A stretch of 64,000 bases of DNA from Trachythela sp. YZ-2020 (Eukaryota > Cnidaria > Anthozoa > Malacalcyonacea > Clavulariidae): contig JADLSH010000393.1 of assembly GCA_016169945.1 (NCBI GenBank), positions 11,693,501 to 11,757,500 on the forward strand, in the 5' to 3' direction. The notes under the pieces are model-generated. The model saw nothing but the letters and a program-made list of their open reading frames with translations. It had not been told where the DNA came from and made no database searches. Shown in pieces: positions 43,017 through 52,990 of this stretch (positions are counted from its first letter, which is position 1; the number at the start of each line of letters is the position of its first letter). Both the position numbers and the translations under genes were made by a program.

Positions 43017-45030
43017 TATGTTACGCAACTGTTGAAATTCCAGGACGTTCTTTGGAAACTACTGTCGGCTTGAGAAGGCCCTCACAGAACAATTAAAAAC
43101 TGTTGGTGATTTTTTAAACTCTACTTGAATGTCAAGGGATGACAGGACTGGGGGAGGAATTCATCCTGTTTTTTTGCCCCGGTGACCGGCGAATTCACTA
43201 AGCTTCACACACGTAGAAAGTGAATCTTCATGAAACAGTTTGCAACAAGTTTGATGGCAGTCAAACCTCTTACCAGGTCAAGAACAACTTATACCATGCC
43301 TGTTACAACTTTCTTGTGTGTCTGAAAATGTTTGCGCGACTTCAATTTCACATGTACAAGCGTTTTCCCGACCTTTCATTCAATATTTGGTTCGTTTGCA
43401 TTATTATGCAAAACAGGAAACTATATTTTGGAGAATATATGCAAATGTACTTAAATCAGTGAGGCGAGCAGAATACTTGACAAGAAAGACTGAGAATAGT
43501 CATATATACAGCCAGGATAGTATTATCAGGAAATTGACAAAAATTTATCATGTTTATCAAAGCAATGTGGACTTTACATGTATAAAATCTTGAAGACATT
43601 GTTTGGCCAAACTCCTAATGTGTTATTTACACTACAGAAGTAAAGAAAGTTAAAGGTAAAGAAGTAAAGAAAGAAAAGCTAAGATAAGGTAAGAGCCAGG
43701 TCTTGACAATTATATACTTATACAAAGAAAACTTAGGGATGTAGGGGCTATGTTGTCGTTGTTTTGAACTTAGTATAAATATGGTATAAACAATATGATT
43801 ATATTGAAGCTGATGAATTTTAGAGTAACAGACTATATAACCATACAGCATAGCCATTGGCATTGGCCATTATACAAATATTACTGAATAGATAATATTA
43901 CAAATTTCACATCTAAATCGCGGAGTGGATTATGCTTGTCTTGACACTACTTACTGGATAAAATATTGTTTATATCAATTCAAATACTCCACTTTATACT
44001 GCACATGCAGTGTTCTGTCTTAGCGTTTCATCAGCAGGTACTATGTCTATGTATGTAGCTGCCATTGGAGTTAATATAATCGTACAATCCATTTATTAAT
44101 AATATAACAATGTCGATGTCTGCATTGACTTGTGCCAGCCCATAGCCGATAAACAAGTCATTAAGATAAAAAAACAAGTCTCCTATAAGTGGTGGCTATG
44201 AATATACGATTAGACAAGACTAGATTTTAAAACTATAAGTATAAATCTACGTCTACAGTAGAGCAATTTATGTACTCACACAATACACTGTATGGTGTAA
44301 TAAACGCCAGCCAAGGGCAACGGCAACGATAATGTAACTATATATGTATGCGTTATAGATTTGGTCAAGCAAATTGGATTTGCTTATTCTAGTTATTGAC
44401 TTATTGTCTATATATCACACTGTTCAGGCGGCGACTTAGACCACAGGTTTTGAGTATAAAAAGAAGCCTTTGTGACTACGTTACGTCGTTAGGAAAACTG
44501 CGTGTATACAAAATTTGGCTTGTAGTTACGTAGATATATTCCAACGCCAAGATAGATTAGTATAATTTCCTATTGAGGAAATAAATTTACTAATTCACTG
44601 TTCGCTGTGTTCACTGTGAGTGGTCTATGTTGTTAGTGCGGAAGTTTTGTAACTACGGTGATAAACAAAAAAGTATTTGCGTAAGCCTTTCATAATTTCA
44701 TTAGCCAACGCAACGGAGCCTTTCATAAGAAGAATATTCATACGTTGGCATTGGTTTTCCATTGCCATTCATGAATTGAATGAATTCAACTAAATGAATA
44801 GAAACAGAACATATTGAAGGCGTGATTGGGAATATTTATATGAAAAACAATTCTTAGATCCAACAGGCAACAGTCAGGGCCGGACCGACAGGGGGGTTTC
44901 AGGTTGGAGTTTCAGTCGGCAGAAGTGCTATTTTAGTCGACACACAAAAATATTTTTGATGACTAAAACAGACCCGTAGCTGGAGGGGGGCACAATTTAA
45001 GTTTTATTTGCAGATTCTATTTTTATAAAG
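43017..45030 (+). other. Intergenic stretch, 2 kb, no recognised content
   Basis: AT-rich sequence with no repeat array, no RNA gene and only short open frames of no known family on either strand. Confidence 0.5.
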
Positions 45031-45036
45031 TAAATT

Positions 45037-45960
45037 TTATAGTCTTTTCAAGTAGTAAAGTACAAATTGATAAGGATATGTAGTCCGGAAAATTTTTTTT
45101 TCACGATGTTGCAAAACCCCCCTCAATTTCTTATGTTGGTTTTGGGCTAGCGTCTTGCATTCCGACACTATATGAGCTATTGTCTCATCTCGCTCTCCAC
45201 ATAATCGACAAGCAGCAGATATAACTTCCTTGTCAATCACTTTTCTGATGTACCTAGTCCTTAGTGCCTGGTCTTGGATCGCCATCAGCATTCCTCCAGT
45301 TTCTTTCTTTCTATAAGTTTCCTCCTTTTAGCCAATCCCAAGCTTACTATCTTTTTTCTTTTTACGTGTAGAATTTTCCATGAAAATTATTTCCTTCGTA
45401 TTTATCTCGTCTGGCTTTCTGGATCTCCTTCTTCTCTTTGCCTCCATCTAGCATATTCTCTTTTCCCACCGCCATCAATAATTTCTCGTCACTGCTCTCA
45501 ACGTACTTTCGCAGGCTGTTTGCTTCTGTATTTACACAGTCCTCCACGCTGATTAGGCCTCTACCTCCTTGACTTCTCTTAAAGTAAAGCCGATCAACGT
45601 CGCCCTGTGGATGGAAAGCTCTGTACACTGTTAGTAACTTTCTCGTTTTCCTATGCATCTTTTGAAGTTCTTCCTTTGTCCATTTAATAATTCCTGCACT
45701 ATATACCGGACAATTGAAACAGCTCTTGAATTTATGGCAGTAATGCTATTTTATTCCATTAAGTTTCGATTTTAGTATTTTCCTAACTCGCCGATGGTAT
45801 TCTTCCGTAATTTTTTCCGCATCCTTCATTCCGTCTGCCTCCAAGATTCAAGATACTTATATCCGCTATCAATTTCAACTTCCCTGATTTGTTGTTGATC
45901 AGGGAGTTTGATACCTTCGCTATAAATAGGTTTCCCCCGCTTATTATTATTATTATTTAA
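45037..45960 (-). pseudogene. Decayed LINE reverse transcriptase C-terminal region
   Basis: Minus-strand pieces of a non-LTR pol can be followed from about 45,950 down to 45,037. First LPDQQQIREVEIDSGYKYLE with a stop and frame change. Then AGIIKWTKEELQKMHRKTRK, HPQGDVDRLYFKRSQGGRGL (45,658-45,362) and finally RTRYIRKVIDKEVISAACRL followed by CGERDETIAHIVSEC (45,291-45,037), a C-terminal CCHC-like Cys/His motif. At least three frameshifts or stops. It is of a different LINE type from the one at 36,240. Confidence 0.8.
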
Positions 45961-46106
45961 GGGACTGGTCATTATTTATAACAGGGGTTGGGGCCGAAGA
46001 AACTATTTTGACCTCCCACATTTTGTTTACCCAACCAAGTAATATTAAAAATTTTAAATTACCCAACCATGTATACATAAAGAAATATTTTTACCCAACC
46101 CGGGAG

Positions 46107-46226
46107 TGTTGGAAATTATTGCCTCACATCAGCATATTTTAACATTTATTTTAACATAAAACAATATAAGTCCCTTGTGTTTTTGTCTCTAAACTCCCAT
46201 ATCACCCCTAGCAATTGTCTCCGACA
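46107..46226 (-). repeat. 3' LTR of the BEL/Pao element
   Basis: 120 bp, TG...CA ends, matches the other LTR apart from point changes and an internal gap. Confidence 0.85.
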
Positions 46227-46335
46227 CGCTCCCCCCATACAGATTTGTCCCAAATGTTTATGTTTATTAATTAAGGAGACAATTCGATACGTTGTCCAAT
46301 GTAAACTATAAGTGTCAACCCAAGATATAATGTGT

Positions 46336-48100
46336 CTATATGACCTTATTCAATTCTTCAACCATCTCTTTAATTTGTTCTGATGCTTTAATCGCAGCAA
46401 CTCGCTTCGGTCGGAATGGTTCAGCTTGCGGATTGAGAACTTCTGGTGTTGCGTTCGACTCGGTACTACAAGACAATTCTAAAGGGTACAAATGTTGCAC
46501 AGCTCTCTCTAGGAATCCATTCGCTGTTTGAAGTTTCACTGCACGTACTATTCCGTCACGACCGGGAAAAACTTCTCGTACAATCGCTAAAGGCCAATTA
46601 CCACGATTTTTCTCACCAGGCTTCGCTATAACAACTTCTCCAACTGCGACTTCGAACTTCTTACGATTATGTTTAAGATTATGGCGTTCTCTTAAACCGT
46701 TCAAGTATTCTTTGGACCATCTGTTCCACAACGCGTCCTAAGTACGTATTTCAATCTCTTTTGATGACTCTTTTCTTTCTCACGCCACGGTTGTTGTTCT
46801 GGTAAAATGTTTGGTCTTCGAAATAGGTATGATGAAGGTGTCAAAACAGGAAGGGTGATGTCGTCTTCAACATAACTTAAAGGTCTTCGGTTTACTTGGA
46901 CTTCAACATCAAGGATTACTTCACCACCATTTCGACTGTCCTGTTTCTTGCATTTTTGAATGAATCTTGTCATTCACGCTAGGATTCTTAGAGATTTCTG
47001 TAAGTTGTACTTCTCTAGTTGCGTATCCAGGCTTTGATCGACGGATTGCTTGGTCACGATGACTACTTCCCGGGTCACCGATTTCGGACGTTGGTGAGGG
47101 TTTGATGATTGGGTTGGGAGGCCACTTGTCACTCTCGGCCAGCCATTCTGGTCCGTTCCACTATAACGAAGTCGGTTTGCCTCCTCTGCTCGCTAAATAT
47201 GCTGAATTTTGAGAGGTAGGAACATATCGTCAACTAATCTCTGGATGCTGGTGAATCTGGTTGATTCGATTGGTCACAAACTGCTTATATTCACCATTCC
47301 CACTAATCCAATGGAGCACCACCTGCTGTCCAGCCACACGTAAATGAGGGGGTCCGGTAGACTGCCAAGTGTGTTGCTCACGTTGATCACTAGATTCATC
47401 GCCATGTGGGCCGAATTAGAAACAAGTTCAAGGCGTGGAATTTAAATAAGCGGGCTTTGGCTGCGACCAGACGCTGAGTCACACCTGAGGGTTGACGGAT
47501 TATGGAGTAGACGGCCGCGCCAACTCCCTTCGTACTGGCGTCTCCAAATGCATGTAATTCACAGCTTCGAATAGGCTCTTTGTAATTGGCAACTGACCGT
47601 GGTGCGATCATATCTTCAGGGAGGGAATTTCTCCAAAAAATTTTCCAAAGATCTCGCGGTAAATAAACTTCCCCTCGAGAGTCAATGGAGACACTAACCC
47701 TAATGGAGCATATACTTGTGCTAGATGGCTCAACACATTTCTCTTCGTCGGGATGGACTCCCAGGTTGGAAAACGTACAGACGAGGTGTCATTAGTTCTG
47801 TCCCAATGTAGTCCGAGTACTTTAGTTTCGCTTGGTCGTGTTCCTAACTGCGTTTTAGCGAGGGTTGTCTCATCACTCAAATCTTTGTTGCTTTCGTATT
47901 CCAGTTCCGGAACATTAGAACACCATTTGTGATGAGCAAACTTCAGGCATTCTCTCTTCGCACGTCTCAAGATGCTGTTCGATAACTCCCTAGGAGGAAG
48001 GGCGAGGAGGTTAAGCCAAACAACGCACGAGTAAACCGGTATACCACTTCAGCATCTTCGTCGTTTCTCCAATGGAATCGCAGAGCGTCACGCTGCTTGA
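46336..48100 (-). pseudogene. BEL/Pao pol remnants: RT, RNase H, integrase, DUF5641
   Basis: In minus-strand order: RT pieces at 47,970-47,608 (TKVLGLHWD, then RNVLSHLAQVYAPLGLVSPL, typical of Pao RTs); RNase H at 47,611-47,396 (LHAFGDASTKGVGAAVYS); integrase end at 46,973-46,701 (VEVQVNRRPLSYVEDDITLP, then LTPSSYLFRR); and the DUF5641-like C-terminus at 46,731-46,336 (RERHNLKHN, NRGNWPLAIVREVFPG, VQHLYPLEL). The last two overlap through one frameshift near 46,720. About half of pol is missing between 47,396 and 46,973 and upstream of 47,970. Confidence 0.85.
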
Positions 48101-48649
48101 TGCGGATTTGAAAGAATGTCTTGTGGTGTTCTGAATGTCTTATCGCCTACAAATTGGGTGCAATCCTAAAGTAGAAATGTAAATGTCTTCCTCCAAGAAT
48201 TGCAAAATATAATTCCCACCTATAGTGCCATGAATACCAGTAAACAGTTAGGATGTCAATTTGTGAGTGTGGGCCCTGGCAACCTTGAAAATGAAATAGC
48301 TGTATTTGCCATTGGAAATAAACGAAAGGACATTCTATATTGCTTATGTATTACACTGTAAGACATGTCCCTAAAACGAAAGTGTTTTCGTCTATTTCAT
48401 TGGGAACATGCACAGTGGAGTGTAGGACCTATCGTTTTGCACTGTTCGTTTAAAGTTGAAATTGAATATTATTATATTCTGGTCTGTTTGCCACTGCATA
48501 TTACTTTGATTACATAACTTCTGCAAAATGCGATTAAGTGTTGTGGATGGTGGAAATAACAATTACAGTAGCTCTATAGTCTATAATTCAAGCATTGTCA
48601 TTTCTTTTTTATGTTTTTTTGAGATTTTTAATATAATTACATTCTTTAT

Positions 48650-48805
48650 CATTTTGGACTTGGACTCGGACTTGGACTCGAAATATTAAAGACTCGGACT
48701 CGAAATTGCTGGACTTGAAATTTTACTAAGGGACTCGGACTTCAGGACTTGAATGTATAGGACTTGGACTCGGACTTGGACTCGTTAGTTGTGGACTTGA
48801 CTACA
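48650..48805 (+). repeat. GGACTCGGACTT-type tandem repeat inside the BEL element
   Basis: Irregular repetition of GGACTTGGACTCG and GACTCGAAAT words over about 150 bp within the non-coding gap between BEL gag and pol. Confidence 0.75.
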
Positions 48806-48908
48806 ACACTGCTTTAGGCGACACCATTTCTAATAAATAGGTGAACTTTGAAACACTAGGCATGCTTGATTTATCTACAGCTTCACAAAACTGTCCCCAA
48901 AAGCGTGT

Positions 48909-49379
48909 CTAATCTTGGAATGAGCCATCAAATTTAGTGATTACTAATTTTGGTAATTTTACAAGGGTCCCTTGGGTTGAATTTTCAAGTTGTTGTTGAT
49001 AATGTAACTTTGTTTCAAATAATTCATTCTCAAAGTCAAGGTGTTCTTTTCCCGTTTTCGCAACATGTTCACTTTTAGTCTCATCAAGCCACTTTCTCAA
49101 CTGTTCTAGATCGATATCTGCTTCTGCTATTGTATCTTCGATCTTACTACACCACTCAGTTATCGTTGCTATATCCTCACCTTGAGCGATTTTTAACTCT
49201 TCGACTTCGCGTTTATAATCATCGGCTGCTTTCACTAACCCTTTTAATGCTTCGCTGTGACGTTCAATTCGTTCGATGTTGTTAGAACTAACGATATTCT
49301 CGGTTTTATTTCTTGTTATTTTCAAGTGTGTAAGTTTTGTCTCGAGTGCTTTCACTTTGGCATCGCTGTTTGGCGCCAT
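48909..49379 (-). pseudogene. BEL/Pao gag N-terminal fragment
   Basis: 156 residues from ATG, charged and coiled-coil-like (LETKLTHLK..., EELKIAQGEDIATI), ending LPKLVITKFDGSFQD, where BEL gag proteins normally have 'LPKL.l..F.G....w..F'. The reading stops there, 5' of the expected capsid part, so it is truncated. It lies directly after the primer-binding site. Confidence 0.75.
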
Positions 49380-49435
49380 TTCTCGCGTTTTAAAGACTGC
49401 TTTTCTTGTCCTTGCTCGGACTAAATTAACAAAAT

Positions 49436-49452
49436 CCCGTCCGGAGGTGCCA
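49436..49452 (-). other. Primer-binding site of the BEL/Pao element
   Basis: On the minus strand TGGCACCTCCGGACGGG begins two bases after the 5' LTR. It starts with TGG, as needed to pair with the CCA end of a tRNA; the matching tRNA was not identified. Confidence 0.7.
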
Positions 49453-49454
49453 GG

Positions 49455-49592
49455 TGTTGGAAATTATTGCCTCACATCGGCATATTTTAGCATTTATTTT
49501 AACATAAAACAATATAAATATCAAATCTCAAAATCCCGTGTCCCATGTGTTTTTGTCTCTCTGTACTACTATTAAAGCAATTGTCTCCGACA
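49455..49592 (-). repeat. 5' LTR of the BEL/Pao element
   Basis: 138 bp, TG...CA ends. It includes ATATCAAATCTCAAAATCC, absent from the other LTR. Confidence 0.85.
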
Positions 49593-49680
49593 GGGCGGAC
49601 TCTACTGCCCTTTCCTCTGATTTCACTTCAAAACAACAAAAAGTCTGTCACAACAAAAAGACAATAATAACTACTTAGTA

Positions 49681-49820
49681 CTTACTAACTGAGCGTGAGG
49701 TCTGTACGGTAAAATATCAAGCTGAGGTCTTGCTGTATTGACCGAGCGATAGCGAGGTCAATACAGCAAGACCGAGGCTTGATATTTTACCGTACAGACC
49801 GAACAGTCGAAGTTAGTAAG
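49681..49820. mobile_element. Foldback element beside the BEL 5' LTR
   Basis: Arms of about 65 bp (CTTACTAACT... / ...AGTTAGTAAG) contain TCTGTACGGTAAAATATCAA inverted and fold at CGAGCGATAGCGAGG. Same style of GAGGC/GAGCG core as the other small foldbacks but different arm sequence. Confidence 0.75.
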
Positions 49821-50743
49821 TTGTTTATTATATGGCATTTCAGACAACAAAAAACAAGTCATTTTGCCAAAAATTGGTCACGCGAGGGCAAAGTACAAAG
49901 TCCGAAACTCAAAGCCGGTCCTTTCAAATGTCAAAATAATTTCAATGATACGAATTTGTCTTAGTTTTTTACAAATTTATCTAATCTTAGCTTAGTAAAA
50001 CTACTCTACAGTACCATTTATATAATAAAATATAAAATTAATAGAAAATATAGTGATATTGAGCTATCGGATCAAGGACAAAAACAACTTTGCATGTTCG
50101 AAAAAACAAAAATATTCTTGACTGTTTTAGTTAAAAAACATCGTAAAATTTACCTTAATATTTCGACTTGAGCCAACAAAACTTGATTTTATCCCTTGTA
50201 GTTATCCCTTTTCCGTTTATTTTTCATTGTTTTAAATTATTTTTAAGGATTTTTTAATGCTTTTATTGGTTTGAAATGCGTTCAAGTCGTCGCAGGGCAA
50301 TAAGAATACCGTATTGCCCGTGGGCAATACGGGAAAATCCTGCCTCGTCAGCGACCAATCAGATTGCGAGATTCACCAAAACAAGCACTTGCCATATTAT
50401 AAACCAATTGTATTACATACTCATTAAAATATATACGTCTTAAATCTTTTGCATATCTCAATGCTAGTTTGTATTTTTGCATGCAAACGAGGTTATCAGA
50501 AATCTTAACCTGTATAATGGTGTAAATCTTAACCTTTATAATGTATAATGGTGTGTTCCATAAAATTACTTTTAGATTTAAATAAACTGATTATCCAAAT
50601 ACTTCCTCTTTCGTTACTACGATATTGCATGCTGTTGGTAAATACGAGATTATTTAGTATAGTAGATTCTATAAAAAGCATTGAAGAGAGATTAATTGGA
50701 ATGTGCATGATTTATCTTCAATGTCAAATATATTTGCCACTAT

Positions 50744-52523
50744 TTAACAATTAGTCGCCGAAGGCGAGGTGATTACAAGCCTATACTCTATAGTCACTGA
50801 GCCGAAGGCGAAGTGACTATAAACTTGTAATCACCGAGCCTGAACGACTAATTGTTTTAGTAGAAATTTCAAAGAGAAAAACAAACACAGAAAGTTATGA
50901 GGTCAGTTGAAAAGGCTATAGGACAAAATTCAGCGCTTTTCTCAGAGGCCGGTTATTAAAAACATGCCGGCAAAAGACGAGTGTCAAAAACATATCGAAG
51001 CGAAACAAAAACAAACAATTTCATGAGAAAAATACTTTGGAAAGGCTCAAATACAAAGTAGAATGGTTTTAAAAATATATCACAGCTAGGTTTTTGCTGA
51101 ATATAACGATATAAATGAGGATAAAACGAATAATTTTCAAAATAAACACTTGTGGTTGAGCCGTACGGAAAAAGTTTTATACATGTTCATTTCAACAGCG
51201 AGAAAACGTTGCCTTTCATGGAAGAAAAATAGTGTATTTGTTATCGCTTACCTTCAAAAATGTCAAAAATATATCCTCCTTTAATTTAGCGGCAGTTTTT
51301 TTCATTTAAAACTTTGAATCAGGCTCAAAAAAGATTTTTGTTTTAAATTCGGCAGCTTGCGAAGAAGCCATTTTGAAAAAAAGTGATAGTCACTGACCAG
51401 TGACTATCACTTTTTAGAGGCTCAATTTGGACCAATCAGAATGCAGGAAAATCGATAGTCACCTGGAAATTTCTACTAATTAACAATTAGACAACGAGGC
51501 CGAGTTGGCTATGAGCGAATAGTCAACGAGGCGAAGCCGAGTTGACTATTCGCTCATAGCCAACGAGGCCGAGTTGTCTAATTGTTTTAGTATAAACTAT
51601 AGCATTTATTGAGAACTAGGGAACACAATACAAAAGTAAACAAAAGTATTAATATTAATTTTAAACGTGAATTTTCACGCCATTGTTTTGAATTTTGCTA
51701 CTAGTAGACTATCATGCACTAATAGTCTACGAGTAGCGTAGCCAATCAGAACGCAGGAAAAGTGATAGTCTATTACTAAGTTTATACTAAATGGCTTTAG
51801 TAGAAATTTCCAGGTGACTATCAATTTTCCTGCATGCTGATTGGTCCAAATTGAGCCTCTAAAAAGTGATAGTCACTGGTCAGTGACTATCACTTTTTTT
51901 TTCAAAATGGCTTCTTCGCAAGCTGCCGAATTTAAAACAAAAATCGTTTTTTTGAGCCTGATTCAAAGTTTTAAATGAAAAAAACTGCCGCTAAATTAAA
52001 GGATATATTTTTGACATTTTTAAAGGTAAGCGATAACAAATACACTATTTTTCTTCCATGAAAGGCAACGTTTTCTCGCTGTTGAAATGAACATGTATAA
52101 AACTTTTTCCGTACGGCTCAACCACAAGTGTTTATTTTGAAAATTATTCGTTTTATCCTCATTTATATCGTTATATTCAGCAAAAACCTAGCTGTGATAT
52201 ATTTTTAAAACCATTCTACTTTGTATTTGAGCCTTTCCAAAGTATTTTTCTCATGAAATTGTTTGTTTTTGTTTCGCTTCGATATGTTTTTGACACTCGT
52301 CTTTGCCGGCATGTTTTAATAACCGGCCTCTGAGAAAAGCGCTGAATTTTGTCCTATAGCCTTTTCAACTGACCTCATAACTTTCTGTGTTTGTTTTTCT
52401 CTTTGAAATTTCTACTAAAACAATTAGTCGCCTCAGGCTCGGTGATTACAAGCCTATAGTCACTTCGCCTTCGGCTCAGTGACTATAAACATAATCACCT
52501 CGCCTTCGGCGACTAATTATTAA
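50744..52523. mobile_element. 1.8-kb compound inverted repeat: two head-to-head elements plus small foldbacks
   Basis: Two inverted copies of a 613-618-bp sequence (50,865-51,477 and 51,797-52,415) match almost base for base, including GCCATTTTGAAAAAAAGTGA and CTTTTTCCGTACGGCTCAA in opposite orientation. Each copy is itself bounded by TTTAGTAGAAATTTC and its reverse complement. About 110-bp foldbacks starting AACAATTAGTCGCC lie at both outer ends (50,744-50,864 and 52,417-52,523), and another foldback lies in the centre (51,482-51,587). No coding capacity. The right end is about 170 bp upstream of the channel gene's ATG. Confidence 0.9.
51482..51587. mobile_element. Central small foldback in the compound inverted repeat
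   Basis: A near-perfect palindrome: TTAACAATTAGACAACGAGG, then GCTATGAGCGAATAGTC and AACGAGGCGAAGCCGAG, then the inverse, ending CTAATTGTTTTAG. The same family occurs in decayed form at 16,166-16,276. Confidence 0.85.
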
Positions 52524-52690
52524 ATATGCCGTAACTTGCAGCTGTCAAAAATGTTTCGCAATATTTTTTTGTTTTCGTGATCATGAACAAGATATTTTAT
52601 CAAAACATATATAACTAAATATATCAATCATCATTATCATCACGATATCATTATTTTAGTTGAGTTACAACACTGCTCTTCGCATTCGTG

Positions 52691-52990
52691 ATGGAATTAT
52701 ACTCAATGGATCCTACACAAAGAAAGGATCACACTTCTCAAGACAACCTTGATCCCAATGAAAACAAATCAAAAAACAAAGGACCCAGAAAATTAGTCAA
52801 TAGATTCTTTCATTATACAACAATTAATGGTCTTCAACGTTTGGCGTCAGCTAGAACAATACTTGGTCGATTATTTTGGATTGCAGTTGTTCTTGGTGCT
52901 GGGGCAATGTTTACTAAAGATATTTATGATCTAGTACAACAGTATTATGAACGTCCTGTCAGTGTTGTGTCGAAAGTAGAATACTTCAGG
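52691..52990 (+). CDS. Channel exon 1: N-terminus, NG gating motif and TM1
   Basis: 100 codons. A charged 35-residue N-terminus is followed by FFHYTTINGLQRLASAR, equivalent to 'F...TT.HG..rl' of the family, then TM1 (LFWIAVVLGAGAMF) and a post-TM1 stretch YERPVSVVSKVEYFR. The usual His of the His-Gly motif is Asn here. The donor is AGG|GTAAGA. I chose ATG 52,691 over the GTG just before it. Confidence 0.92.

Larger units (their letters stand above)
46107..49592 (-). mobile_element. BEL/Pao LTR retrotransposon, internally deleted and decayed
   Basis: Short LTRs (46,107-46,226 and 49,455-49,592) begin TGTTGGAAATTATTGCC and end AATTGTCTCCGACA. Flanks are GGGAG and GGGCG, a possible 5-bp target duplication with one change. 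The element reads on the minus strand: primer site, gag (49,379-48,909), then RT, RNase H, integrase and its C-terminal domain. Protease and most of the RT are missing, and pol is broken. The total of 3.5 kb is about half the usual BEL length. It interrupts a copy of the GGGACTGGTCAT DNA element (from 45,958). The right (5') LTR has an 18-bp or longer segment missing from the left one. Confidence 0.85.
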
